Positions 44,411 to 54,582 of a stretch of DNA of 64,000 nucleotides are shown here, in pieces. The number at the start of each line of letters is the position of its first letter. Position 1 is the first letter of the stretch. Made by a program: the position numbers and the translations under genes. The notes below the pieces were generated by a model. The model ran no database searches and had not been told where the DNA came from. It saw nothing but the letters and a program-made list of their open reading frames with translations. This stretch comes from Acuticoccus sp965213555 (lineage in GTDB: Bacteria > Pseudomonadota > Alphaproteobacteria > Rhizobiales > Amorphaceae): positions 3,100,001 to 3,164,000 of the forward strand of contig NZ_OZ243890.1 in assembly GCF_965213555.1 (NCBI RefSeq), read 5' to 3'.

Positions 44411-45292
44411 TCACAGCCTCTCGATCTCGTGCGTGCCGAAGAGGCCGTAGGGTCGGATCATCATGGCGACGATGAGGAGGCCGAAGGTGACGACGGTCTG
44501 GTACTCGCCACCCAGGTAGGTGCCGACCCAGGACTGCAGGAGCCCGAGGGCGAGCCCGCCGACCAGCGCTCCGAGCACCGAGTCGAGCCCGCCGACGATG
44601 ACGACGACGAGGGCCGACAGGCCGAACGCGCCCATCGTCGTGGAGATGCCCCCGATGGCGCCCAGGAGCACGCCGGTGCCGGCTGCTGCAGCGCACGCGA
44701 CGGTCCACGCGATGGCGAAGACGGCAGGCACGTCGATGCCGCAGGCGTAGGCCGCGCCCTGGTCGCTCGCCGTGGCGCGCAGCGCGACGCCGCCGCGCCA
44801 GTACCGGAACAGGAGGAGGAAGGCGGTGATGACGATGGCGGCGGCGACGAACGCCACCACGATCTTGCGCGACACGTAGGCCTCACCGATGAAGACCGGC
44901 GTCGAGGCTATGAACGGCGGCAGGCTCTGCGGGTTCGCGCCGAACACGAGCTCGGTGGTGCCGACGATCACCGAGCCGAGGCCGATCGTCACCATGAAGA
45001 CGGAGATCGCGCTCTCGCCGAGCATCGGCCGGATGATGCCGCGCTCCACCACCGCGCCGACGATGCCGCCGCCGGCGATGGCGAGCGGGATCGCCGCCCA
45101 CGCCGGCAGACCGAGGCCCGACGCGAAGGCGAGGAACAGGTAGCCGCCCAGCATCAGGATCTCGCCGACCGCGAGGTTGATCACGCGCGTCGCCTTGTAG
45201 ATCAGCACGAAGGACAGCGCCGTGAGGGCGAGGAGCGCCCCCGAGCCGAGGCCCGCGAGCGAGACCTCGGTGAAGAACAGGAGCTCGTTCAC
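44411..45292 (-). CDS. livH: Branched-chain amino acid-type ABC transporter permease
   Basis: 293 residues starting from a GTG that overlaps the livG stop (GTGA). LivH features are ALTALSFVLIYKATRVINLAVGE at the first helices, RYWRGGVALRATASDQGAAYACGID (EAA-like loop) and GGLDSVLGALVGGLALGLLQSW. It partners LivM. Confidence 0.94.
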   Translation of the reverse strand: MNELLFFTEVSLAGLGSGALLALTALSFVLIYKATRVINLAVGEILMLGGYLFLAFASGLGLPAWAAIPLAIAGGGIVGAVVERGIIRPMLGESAISVFMVTIGLGSVIVGTTELVFGANPQSLPPFIASTPVFIGEAYVSRKIVVAFVAAAIVITAFLLLFRYWRGGVALRATASDQGAAYACGIDVPAVFAIAWTVACAAAAGTGVLLGAIGGISTTMGAFGLSALVVVIVGGLDSVLGALVGGLALGLLQSWVGTYLGGEYQTVVTFGLLIVAMMIRPYGLFGTHEIERL

Positions 45293-46131
45293 TCCGCCGC
45301 CTCCGCCGCGATGCGCTGCATCAGCGCCGCGGGATCGCCGGAGCCGAGGTAGGCCTCCGCGACGTGAGGGTCGGCTTGGACGCTCGCTGGGTCGCCAGCC
45401 GCGATGACCTCGCCGAAGTTGAGGACGACGACGTGGTCGGAGATGTCCATGACGAGGCCCATGTCGTGCTCGACCATCAGGATCGTGGTGCCCCACTCCT
45501 CCTTCACGTCGAGGATGAAGCGGGCCATGTCCTCGGTCTCCTCGCGGTTCATGCCGGCGACGGGTTCGTCCAGCATGAGGAGGCGCGGGCGCATGGCGAG
45601 GGCGCGGGCGAGCTCGACGCGCTTCTGCAGGCCGTAGGGCAGCGAGGCGACGTTCCTGGCGCGGATGTGGTCGATCTCCAGGAAGTCGATGATGCGCTCC
45701 TCGACCTCGGCGCGCAGCGCCACCTCCTCGCGCTGCGCCGGCCCCCAGTAGAGCAGGGCGCCGAGCACGCTGGTGGACAGGTGCGCGTGCCGGCCGAGCT
45801 TGATGTTGTCGAGCACCGTCATGCCGCGGAACAGCGCGATGTTCTGGAACGAGCGGGCGAGGCCGAGCTTGGCCCGGGCGCTCACCGGATGGCGGGCGAT
45901 GTCCTCGCCGTCCAGCCGGATCGTGCCGGCGCTCGGACGGTAGAACCCGCTGATGCAGTTGAACAGGGACGTCTTGCCGGCGCCGTTCGGGCCGATCAGC
46001 GCCGTGATCGTGCCCGGCTCGACGGAAAAGCTCACGTCGCGCAGCGCGCGGACGCCGCCGAACGACAGGCTGACGCCTTCGGCTGTGAGCGCCGCGGGTC
46101 TAAGGGCTGGAGGTCGGACGTCGCGAGACAT
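45289..46131 (-). CDS. livG: Branched-chain amino acid-type ABC transporter ATP-binding protein
   Basis: 280 residues. Walker A is GPNGAGKTSLFNCISGFYRP, followed by GLARSFQNIALFRGMTVLDN. The signature position reads LPYGLQKRVELARAL, the variant usual in LivG, and Walker B is LLMLDEPVAGMN. First gene of the liv set, 64 bp after the sugar-type ATPase gene on the same strand, so read-through from that cluster is possible. Confidence 0.94.
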   Translation of the reverse strand: MSRDVRPPALRPAALTAEGVSLSFGGVRALRDVSFSVEPGTITALIGPNGAGKTSLFNCISGFYRPSAGTIRLDGEDIARHPVSARAKLGLARSFQNIALFRGMTVLDNIKLGRHAHLSTSVLGALLYWGPAQREEVALRAEVEERIIDFLEIDHIRARNVASLPYGLQKRVELARALAMRPRLLMLDEPVAGMNREETEDMARFILDVKEEWGTTILMVEHDMGLVMDISDHVVVLNFGEVIAAGDPASVQADPHVAEAYLGSGDPAALMQRIAAEAAE

Positions 46132-46195
46132 GGCGCAGCATTATCCGTAGGGTGCGCGGCCGAGAAGAGGCGACGGCACGACGCGGCGCCCGTCC

Positions 46196-47302
<1,107 letters not shown>

Positions 47303-47303
47303 G

Positions 47304-48134
47304 TCAGCCCTTCACCGCGCCGGCGGTCAGCCCCGCCACGATCCGACGCTGAAAGACGAGGACGAGGACGACGAGCGGCACCGTCACGATCACCGAGGCC
47401 GCCATGATGCGCCCCCAGGGGAGCTCGTACTGGCTGCCGCCCGACAGGAGCGCGATGGCGACGGGCACGGTGCGCACCTCGTTGGACAGGGTGAAGGTGA
47501 GGGCGAACAGGAACTCGTTCCAGGCGGCGATGAAGGCGAGCAGGCCGGTCGTCACCATCGCCGGCCACAGGAGCGGCAGGAACACGCGCACGATGATGGT
47601 GAGCGGCCCGGCGCCGTCGACGATCGCGGCCTCCTCCACCTCCTTGGGGAGCTGCCGCATGAACGTCGTCAGCACCCACACGGTGAACGGCAGCGTGAGG
47701 ACGAGGTTGGCAAGCACCAGCCCCCAGATCGTGTTGTAGAGTCCGAGCGACCGCACCAGCGCGAACATGCCCGACAGGACGGCGACCTGGGGGAACATCG
47801 AAACCGACAGGATGGTGAGGAGCAGCGCGATGCGCCCGCGGAACCTGACCCGCGCCAGCGCGTAGGACGCGGTGACCGCGAGCGCGAGCGAGAGGGCGAC
47901 GACCGCGGTCGCGACGACCACGGAGTTGGCGATGTTGCGCGCGAACGGCTGCTCGGCGAACACCGCGCGGTAGTTGTCGAGGTTGAGCTCGGGCAGGAAG
48001 CGGGGGGTGAACAGCGCGGAGGCCGGCTGCGTGCTCGACACCAGCGCGTAGTAGAACGGGAACAATGCAAGGACGGCGATGACGCCGACCAGCGCGCCAA
48101 AGCCGACCTTCGCTGGGAGGGACCAGTGCCTCAT
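47304..48134 (-). CDS. Sugar-type ABC transporter permease (MalG-like)
   Basis: 276 residues with six helices. The N-terminal helix leads to ALVSSTQPASALFTP. The EAA loop is in LPKEVEEAAIVDGAGPLTIIVR and is followed by AFIAAWNEFLFALTF, both MalG signatures. The ATG overlaps the upstream permease stop by four bases. Confidence 0.94.
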   Translation of the reverse strand: MRHWSLPAKVGFGALVGVIAVLALFPFYYALVSSTQPASALFTPRFLPELNLDNYRAVFAEQPFARNIANSVVVATAVVALSLALAVTASYALARVRFRGRIALLLTILSVSMFPQVAVLSGMFALVRSLGLYNTIWGLVLANLVLTLPFTVWVLTTFMRQLPKEVEEAAIVDGAGPLTIIVRVFLPLLWPAMVTTGLLAFIAAWNEFLFALTFTLSNEVRTVPVAIALLSGGSQYELPWGRIMAASVIVTVPLVVLVLVFQRRIVAGLTAGAVKG

Positions 48135-49135
48135 CGTCCCTCGCCGGACAGGTCGACGCGACCGATCATGATGGTCGCGATCGTGATCAGCGCGATGATG
48201 AGGAAGAGCATGGTCGAGGCGGCCGAGCCGTAGCCGACGTCCTGGAAGTCCACGAGCTGCTGGCGGGCGTACACCGACATCGACATCGTGTCCTCGGCGT
48301 TGGACGTCAGGACGTAGATGAGGTCGAACACGCGCAGCGCGTCGAGCCCGCGGAAGATCACGGCGACGGCGATGGCGGGGTAGATGAGCGGCAGCGTCAC
48401 GCGCCAGAACACCGTCCACGCGGGCACCCCGTCCACCCTAGCCGCCTCGTAGCAGTCCTGCGGCAGCATCTGGAGGCCGGCGAGGATCAGGAGCGCCATG
48501 AAGGGCGTCGCCTTCCACACGTCGACGACGATGACGGCGAGGAGCGCGGTGTCGGCGTTCGCCGTCCACGCCACGGGGGCGGCGATCAAGCCGGCGCCCA
48601 TCAGGAGGTGGTTGATGACGCCGAACTGATCGTTGAGCATCCACGCCCACATCTGCGCCGACACGATCGTCGGGATCGCCCACGGGATTAGGATCGCCGC
48701 CCGCACGAGGCCGCGGCCGGGGAACGACACGTTGAGCGCGAGGGCGACGACGAGGCCGAGCACCGTCTCCAGCGCCACGGAGAGGACGGCGAAGGTGAGC
48801 GTGTTCCAGACCGCGTTCCACCACGTCGGATCGGCCAGCAGCCCGCCCCACGCCGTGTTGTAGAAGTTGTCCAACCCGACGAACGCAGGGTCCGCTAGGT
48901 CCGACAGCGTGGCGTCGGTGATGGCGTATCCGATGGTGCGCGCCAGCGGCCAGCCCGCGACGAGCACCAGCGCGAGGAGCATCGGCGCGAGGAGGAGCGC
49001 CGCCGAGCGGACCCTCGCGCGGCCCGCCGCGCCGCGGGGTGGTCGGCTCGCCTCGGCCCGGCCGCTCCCCGCCTCGCCGATGGGGATCGGCGCGCGCGCC
49101 GCAGGGCGAGGCGTGGCGGACGGTGCCTCCGGCAT
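48131..49135 (-). CDS. Sugar-type ABC transporter permease (MalF-like)
   Basis: 334 residues. After a proline and arginine-rich cytoplasmic leader of about 45 residues come six helices. NAVWNTLTFAVLSVALETVLG and LIPWAIPTIVSAQMWAWMLN are typical of the family. The EAA loop is LPQDCYEAARVDGVPAWTVF. Starts 3 bp after the binding-protein stop. Confidence 0.94.
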   Translation of the reverse strand: MPEAPSATPRPAARAPIPIGEAGSGRAEASRPPRGAAGRARVRSAALLLAPMLLALVLVAGWPLARTIGYAITDATLSDLADPAFVGLDNFYNTAWGGLLADPTWWNAVWNTLTFAVLSVALETVLGLVVALALNVSFPGRGLVRAAILIPWAIPTIVSAQMWAWMLNDQFGVINHLLMGAGLIAAPVAWTANADTALLAVIVVDVWKATPFMALLILAGLQMLPQDCYEAARVDGVPAWTVFWRVTLPLIYPAIAVAVIFRGLDALRVFDLIYVLTSNAEDTMSMSVYARQQLVDFQDVGYGSAASTMLFLIIALITIATIMIGRVDLSGEGR

Positions 49136-49138
49136 CCC

Positions 49139-50413
49139 TTACCAGCCGCGCCGCCTGATCCTCGCCAGCGTGCGCTCGAGCTCGGCGAGCGCCGGACCCG
49201 CCGCCGTGCTCCCCGACAGGACGTCGTGCACCGCGTTCCAGAAGGCGTTCGAGACGCGGTTGTAGTGCTCGCCGGTCACGCTCGAGGGGCGCGCGACGGC
49301 ATTTGCGAAGGTGTCCGACAGGTCGTCGAGGAAGGGCAGGGCGGCGTTCAGCTCCTCGTCCTCGAGCAGCGCCGCCACGGTGGGGTTGAACGCACCCTCG
49401 AGGGCGCGGCGCCTCTGTTCATCGGCGGAGGTCAGGTGACGCACGAGGTCGGCCGCGATCTCCGGGTGCCTCGAGTAGCGTGACACGGCGAGGAGCTGGC
49501 CGCCGAGCGTGCCGGTGTGCCGACCGTCATCGCCGCCCTTCGGCAGCACCGCGACGCCGACCCTGCCGCGCACCGGGCTCCCCTCGCCGTCCGCGAGGGC
49601 GTAGGCGTAGGGCCAGTTGCGCATGAAGACGGCGTTCCCGGACTGGAACAGCCCGCGCGCCTCCTCCTCGGCATAGTTGAGCACGCCCTCTGGCGCGATG
49701 GTGCCGATCCAGCCCGCCGCCGTCGCCAGCGCCTCGGCCGCCCGCGCGTTGTTCACCGTGACCGTGCCGTCGTCCGCCACGATGGTGCCCCCGCCGTGGC
49801 TCGCGATCCACTCGAGCGCGTTGACCGTGAGGCCCTCGTAGGCGCGGCCCTGGAAGACGTAGCCCCAGAGGTCGTCGTCCCCCTTCGCCCGCTCGCCGTC
49901 CATGACGGTGCGGGCAGCGGCCTCCAGCGCGTCCCAGGTGCGCGGCGGCTCCAGCCCGTAGGCCTCGAGGAGGTCGGCGCGGTAGTACAGCACGCCCGCG
50001 TCGGCGAACCAGGGCATCGCCTTCAGCTCACCGTCGACCGTCGCAGCCTCGACCATGGCGTCGACGTGGGCCGTCTGCGCGCCGTCCATGTGCGGGGCGA
50101 GGTCGAGGAGGTGGTCGGCGAGGAGGCCGGGCCAGATGACGTCGATCTGGTAGACGTCGATGTCGTCCGCGCCGGCGGAGAGGATCTGCAGGTAGAGCGC
50201 GAGGCGCTCGGTCGCCGAGTTCGGCGTCGACACGAGCGTGACCTCGTGCCCGGTCTCGGCCGCCCACGCCTCGGCGCCCTCGCGGCACAGCCGCAGCTCG
50301 GTGCCGAGCGCGCTGCACGAGATCGCGATCGTCGCCGCCCGTGCCTCGGACGACGGCGCGGCCGCCGCGGCCACCGCGATCGCGGCGCACGCCGCGCGGA
50401 CCCATCCCTCCAT
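49139..50413 (-). CDS. Sugar-type ABC transporter substrate-binding protein (family 1)
   Basis: 424 residues with a signal peptide (cleavage likely after SSEARA). The SBP_bac_1 layout is seen in ELRLCREGAEAWAAETGHEV, DIDVYQIDVIWPGLLADHLL, PWFADAGVLYYRADLLEAYG and GNAVFMRNWPYAYALA, similar to trehalose/maltose-binding proteins such as ThuE. The ATG at 50413 is preferred because GGAGGG lies five bases upstream; an ATG four codons earlier lacks a spaced site. The sugar is not known. Confidence 0.92.
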   Translation of the reverse strand: MEGWVRAACAAIAVAAAAAPSSEARAATIAISCSALGTELRLCREGAEAWAAETGHEVTLVSTPNSATERLALYLQILSAGADDIDVYQIDVIWPGLLADHLLDLAPHMDGAQTAHVDAMVEAATVDGELKAMPWFADAGVLYYRADLLEAYGLEPPRTWDALEAAARTVMDGERAKGDDDLWGYVFQGRAYEGLTVNALEWIASHGGGTIVADDGTVTVNNARAAEALATAAGWIGTIAPEGVLNYAEEEARGLFQSGNAVFMRNWPYAYALADGEGSPVRGRVGVAVLPKGGDDGRHTGTLGGQLLAVSRYSRHPEIAADLVRHLTSADEQRRRALEGAFNPTVAALLEDEELNAALPFLDDLSDTFANAVARPSSVTGEHYNRVSNAFWNAVHDVLSGSTAAGPALAELERTLARIRRRGW

Positions 50414-50468
50414 CACGCCCTCCATCCTCGACCGGAGGGCATCGACCCCTGTCCCGTCGGTTCGGAGC

Positions 50469-51290
50469 CTAGAGGCGTCGGGCGAGCCCGGTCCAGCGGT
50501 TCATGAGGACGATGAGGAGCGTCGTTGCCACGATGAGGACGCCGGACGCGGCGGCGACGCGCACGTCGAGGGTGGACTCCATCATGCCCCACAGCCGGAT
50601 CGGCAGCATGTCCGTGCGGGCGGTGGACAGGAACAGCGAGATCGGAACGTTGTCGAGTGAGGCCATGAAGGCGAGGAACACGCCCGACACGATCCCCGGT
50701 AGAATTACCGGGAGCGTCACGCGGCGGAAGGTGTAGAGCGGACCGGCGCCGAGCGCGGCGGACGAGTCGATGAGCGCGCGGTCCACCTGCGTCACGCTCG
50801 CTGCCACCGTGCGCAGCACGAAGGGCACGATGACGACGAGGTGCCCGGCCGCGAGGAGGAACAGCGTCGGGCGGACCCGCATCGTGGTGAGGAGGATGAG
50901 GGTCGCGAGGCCGAACGCCAGCATCGGCAGGACGAGGGGCGACATGAACACCGTGTCGAGGACGCGGCCGGTGGCGCCGCGCCGACGGTCGAGCCAGAGC
51001 GCTGCGGTGGTGCCGACCACCATCGCGGCGCCCGCGCTCCACAGGGCGACGGTGAGGCTGTTCCACGCCGCACCGTGGATGTGGCCGGACTCGGCGCGGT
51101 TGAACAGAGCCTCGTACCAGCGCAGCGACAGCCCCGGTGGCGGGAACCTGAGGCTCGCCTCGCTCGTCAGCGATGTCACGAGGACGACGACGACCGGCAG
51201 GACGAGGATGAGGATCGCGACCCCGCCGAGGCCGCCGACGAGGACCCAGTAGGCGACGTCCATGGGCGAGCGCGACCGGCTAGCGCGCAT
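50469..51290 (-). CDS. ABC transporter permease, PotC-like (second polyamine-type system)
   Basis: 273 residues and six helices. The EAA loop is in LIDSSAALGAGPLYTFRRVTLP and is followed by FMASLDNVPISLFLS, the PotC hallmark. The start overlaps the upstream permease by 11 bp; a second ATG nine codons later is possible and neither has a strong ribosome site. The sugar-type cluster begins only 55 bp downstream on the same strand. Confidence 0.92.
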   Translation of the reverse strand: MRASRSRSPMDVAYWVLVGGLGGVAILILVLPVVVVLVTSLTSEASLRFPPPGLSLRWYEALFNRAESGHIHGAAWNSLTVALWSAGAAMVVGTTAALWLDRRRGATGRVLDTVFMSPLVLPMLAFGLATLILLTTMRVRPTLFLLAAGHLVVIVPFVLRTVAASVTQVDRALIDSSAALGAGPLYTFRRVTLPVILPGIVSGVFLAFMASLDNVPISLFLSTARTDMLPIRLWGMMESTLDVRVAAASGVLIVATTLLIVLMNRWTGLARRL

Positions 51291-52173
51291 GGGCGGCCCC
51301 CTGCGCGAGGCGACCGAGCGCCGAGATCAGCGCCAGGATGGCGAGCACCGACACGAGGAGCGCGATGGAGACGACGGCCGCGAACGGCCAGTTGTAGACC
51401 ACGATGGATTGCTGCCAGATGATGAGCGGCATGTAGATGAGCCGTCCGCCGCCGATGACGGACTGGGAGATGAACGCCGCCGTCGAGCTCGCGAACACGA
51501 GCAGGCAGCCAGCGATGATGCCCGGCAGGCTGAGCGGCAGGATCACCTTGAAGAACGTGCGGAAGCGGCTCGCCCCGAGCGCCATGGAGGCGTCGAGGAC
51601 GTTCGGGTCGATCCGCCCCATGACGGCGAGCAGCGGCAAGAGCATCAGCGGCAGCTCGATCTGCGCCAGCGCGATGACGAGGCCGAGCTCGGTCTGCAGC
51701 AGCCGCAGCGGCGTCGCGGTGAGCCCGAGGTCCATCGCGAGCGTGTTCACCAGCCCTTCGCGGCCGAGGATCACGATCCACGCGAAGGTCCGCACCACCA
51801 CCGACAGCAGGAGCGGCAGCACGATGAGAAACAGGAGCAGCCCGCGCACCCGGGGGCCAGCGGACAGGAACAGGAGCGCCATGGGCACGCCGAGCACCAG
51901 GGTGAGCGCCACCGTCTTGAAGCCGAGGAGGACGGTGTCGAGGGCGACGTTGAGGTAGAACGGGTCGCCGAGGAACTTCATCCAGCTGCCGAGGCCGACC
52001 TCGGTCATCTCGATGTCGTTGTGCAGGCTCACCCAAGCCAAGAGCGCGAGGGGACCGAGGAAGAAGCCGACGAACAGGATTGCCATCGGCGCCACCAGCG
52101 GCCAGTCGCCGACGGCGAGGGGGAGGCGCCGCGCGGCGCTCCCCGAAGCCGAGGGCGCGGCCGCGGTCGTCAC
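51280..52173 (-). CDS. ABC transporter permease, PotB-like (second polyamine-type system)
   Basis: 297 residues, the usual PotB length, unlike the 428-residue version at the left edge of the window. Six helices are visible, with LIVLPLLLSVVVRTFAWIVI. The EAA loop is in VLDASMALGASRFRTFFKVILP. The GTG start overlaps the stop of the binding-protein gene. Confidence 0.93.
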   Translation of the reverse strand: MTTAAAPSASGSAARRLPLAVGDWPLVAPMAILFVGFFLGPLALLAWVSLHNDIEMTEVGLGSWMKFLGDPFYLNVALDTVLLGFKTVALTLVLGVPMALLFLSAGPRVRGLLLFLIVLPLLLSVVVRTFAWIVILGREGLVNTLAMDLGLTATPLRLLQTELGLVIALAQIELPLMLLPLLAVMGRIDPNVLDASMALGASRFRTFFKVILPLSLPGIIAGCLLVFASSTAAFISQSVIGGGRLIYMPLIIWQQSIVVYNWPFAAVVSIALLVSVLAILALISALGRLAQGAAHAR

Positions 52174-53201
52174 TTCGCGACTTCGCGGTTGAACCGCTCG
52201 ATCCAGCCCGGCCGCAGCGGGTTGATCTCACCCCAGTCGTGCCGCACGAACGAGGACATCTCGTCGAGCGAGGCCATGGGGAGCGATGCGATCAGCTCCA
52301 CGTCGCCGTTCACCGGGACGAAGTTGAACGGCGCCTCCATGAGGCGCGACTGCACGCCCTGCGAGATCACCGTATCGATGTACTTGTGCGCGTTGTCCGG
52401 GTTCTCCGCGTCCTCGACGAGGTGCATCGTCGTCACGAACGCGATGGCGCCGGTGTCGGGCACGGCGAACTCGATGTCGACGCCGCGCCCCTTGAGGTTC
52501 GCGACCGTCTGCGTGTTGGTGTACATCACGTCGATCTGCCCCTGCTGGAACAGCCCCGCCATGGAGGCCGGCTGCGCCACCGCGGCGACCTTCGGCAGGA
52601 TCTCCTGGATCCTCGCCATCGCCGGGTCGATGTCGGTCTGCGACCCCCCGAACGCCTTGGCGATCTCGATGAGCGAGGTCGTGCCGAACGTGGTCTGGAA
52701 GCCGGTGAGGCCGAGCCGGCTCGCGTAGGGATCCTCGAACAGCGCCGCCCAGCCCGAGGGCGCGTCGAGCTTGGTGGGGTTGTAGCCGATGCCGACAACC
52801 TGCGCGGCGACGGGCACGCCCGTCTCGCTGACGAAGGCCTCCGGCAGCTTGCCGGCGTTGGTCAGCTTCGAGAGGTCGAGCGGCGCGTAGAGCCCCATCT
52901 CGAGCCCGCTCGCGGCCGGCCCGGGGTCGAGCACGAACACGTCGAACGGCGGGAGGCCACGGGCGGCCCGCGCCTTCGCGATCTGGTCGACGGCGTAGGC
53001 GGGGTCAAGTTGAAGGTCGATGTCGTGCTCTTCCATCAGCGCGGGAGCGACGATGTCGCGGAACGCCTCCTCCCAGGTGCCGGGGTAGATCGCGGCCGTC
53101 ACGGAGCCGGCGGCGAGCGCAGGCCGGCCCATGAGCGTTGCCCCGGCAAGGCCTGCGGTGCCGCCAAGGAACGTGCGGCGGTTCAGATTAGGTCGGCTCA
53201 T
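52170..53201 (-). CDS. Polyamine-type ABC transporter substrate-binding protein with Tat signal
   Basis: 343 residues. The N terminus NRRTFLGGTAGLAGATLMG is a twin-arginine signal, so the protein is probably exported folded. The mature part fits SBP_bac_8/PotD-like proteins: YPGTWEEAFRDIVAPALMEE, FDVFVLDPGPAASGLEMGLY, QVVGIGYNPTKLDAPSGW and a GQIDVMYTNTQTVANLKGRG segment. The ligand may be a polyamine, iron complex or other cationic nitrogen compound. The gene sits between the ATPase and permease genes. Confidence 0.9.
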   Translation of the reverse strand: MSRPNLNRRTFLGGTAGLAGATLMGRPALAAGSVTAAIYPGTWEEAFRDIVAPALMEEHDIDLQLDPAYAVDQIAKARAARGLPPFDVFVLDPGPAASGLEMGLYAPLDLSKLTNAGKLPEAFVSETGVPVAAQVVGIGYNPTKLDAPSGWAALFEDPYASRLGLTGFQTTFGTTSLIEIAKAFGGSQTDIDPAMARIQEILPKVAAVAQPASMAGLFQQGQIDVMYTNTQTVANLKGRGVDIEFAVPDTGAIAFVTTMHLVEDAENPDNAHKYIDTVISQGVQSRLMEAPFNFVPVNGDVELIASLPMASLDEMSSFVRHDWGEINPLRPGWIERFNREVAK

Positions 53202-53239
53202 GGTTCGTCCTTCGTGGTTGTCGTTCCGGGTTGGCGCGG

Positions 53240-54424
53240 TCACGGGACGGCGCCGTCGGCTGGCATGGGGAACAGCGACGGCCGCGCACCGGGCGCCGCG
53301 CCGCAGTACGCCAGCGCGTCTGCCGTGGGCGGAGGGCCGTCGCGCATGCGGGTCAGCTTGATCGTCTGCCCACCCTCGGTCTCGAGGTCGAGCACCATGA
53401 GGCCGCCCAGCGGCAGGCTCATGCGGCAGCGCACGGGAACGCGCGACGGATCCGCCTCGTCGTAGAGCGCGAGCGCCTCGGGGCGGAAGGACAGGACGGC
53501 GCGCTCGCCGACCCCGATCCGCGCCGGGTTCGGGGCGAGGACGCGGGTCCCGGCGTCGAGCTCCACGAGGGCGTTGTCGCCGTCGACCATGCGCACCGCG
53601 CCGGGGAAGAGGTTCGACGAGCCGATGAACCCGTTGACGAACAGCGACGCCGGCCGGTCGTACACGGCCACCGCGGTGCCGAGCTGCTCGATGCGTCCCC
53701 GGTCCATCACCGCCACGCGGTCGGCGATGCTCATCGCCTCCTCCTGGTCGTGGGTAACGAGGATGGCGGTGAGGCCGAACTGGCGCTGCAAGCGCTTGAT
53801 CTCGATCTGCATGTCGAGGCGCAGGTTCTTGTCGAGGGCAGCGAACGGCTCGTCGAGGAGGAGGATGCCGGGCTCGATGGCGAGCGCGCGGGCGAGGGCC
53901 ACGCGCTGCTGCTGCCCGCCCGAGAGCTGGCGCGGGCGGCGGTCGGCGAACCCCTCCATGCGCACGACGTCGAGGAAGCGGGCGACCGCCTCGCGCACCT
54001 CGCGGCGCGGCCTGCCGCGCGCGGAAAGGCCGTAGCCGACGTTCTGCGCGACGCTCATGTGCGGGAACAGTGCGTAGTTCTGGAACACGATGCCGACGTT
54101 GCGCGCACCGGGCGCCGTGCGGTCGACCCGCGTGCCATCGACGCTGACCGAGCCGGCGCTCTGTTGCAGGAAGCCGGCGACGACGCGCAGCAACGTGGAT
54201 TTGCCGCAGCCGGACGGCCCCAGCAGCGCGACGATCTCCCCCGGATCGACGTTGAGCGTGACGTCGTCCAGCGCGCGGAACGCGCCGAAGCTGTGGCTGA
54301 CGCCCTCCACATCGAGGCTGACGCCGGACGGCCGCTGGACGGGTCGTGCCGCCGCCGGGCGCCCGCCGCTCGCAGGCGCTGCGGCCTCCCTCGGGACGGC
54401 GCGCGGTGGTGAGTGGACGCTCAT
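53240..54424 (-). CDS. ABC transporter ATP-binding protein, PotA/FbpC family
   Basis: 394 residues. A proline and arginine-rich leader (about 1-40) precedes the ATPase domain with Walker A GPSGCGKSTLLRVVAGFLQQ, signature LSGGQQQRVALARAL and Walker B ILLLDEPFAALDK. The TOBE region follows in the C-terminal 120 residues (NLFPGAVRMVDG, SFRPEALALYDE). It energises the second polyamine-type importer. First gene of the cluster and divergent from allA; a palindrome lies in the shared upstream region. Confidence 0.93.
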   Translation of the reverse strand: MSVHSPPRAVPREAAAPASGGRPAAARPVQRPSGVSLDVEGVSHSFGAFRALDDVTLNVDPGEIVALLGPSGCGKSTLLRVVAGFLQQSAGSVSVDGTRVDRTAPGARNVGIVFQNYALFPHMSVAQNVGYGLSARGRPRREVREAVARFLDVVRMEGFADRRPRQLSGGQQQRVALARALAIEPGILLLDEPFAALDKNLRLDMQIEIKRLQRQFGLTAILVTHDQEEAMSIADRVAVMDRGRIEQLGTAVAVYDRPASLFVNGFIGSSNLFPGAVRMVDGDNALVELDAGTRVLAPNPARIGVGERAVLSFRPEALALYDEADPSRVPVRCRMSLPLGGLMVLDLETEGGQTIKLTRMRDGPPPTADALAYCGAAPGARPSLFPMPADGAVP

Positions 54425-54508
54425 GCGGTCTCCGCCGTGGCTCTGACGTTGTGTAGCAAGGCGCGTGCCAGCACGTCTCGGCGACGAGCCCCATCCTCCA
54501 GCCACGGG

Positions 54509-54527
54509 CTGCGCAAATTATGCGCAG
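54509..54527. promoter_or_regulatory. 19-bp palindrome, candidate operator between potA-like gene and allA
   Basis: CTGCGCAAATTATGCGCAG has perfect 7-bp arms around an AT-only spacer, which stands out in this GC-rich DNA. It lies 85 bp before the potA-like start and 56 bp before the allA start, well placed for a regulator controlling both directions. No regulator gene is nearby to name. Confidence 0.55.
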
Positions 54528-54582
54528 GCCGGTGGCGCCGATGTTTGGCACCCTGCACCGACGACAGCGTGGGAGGACGACC

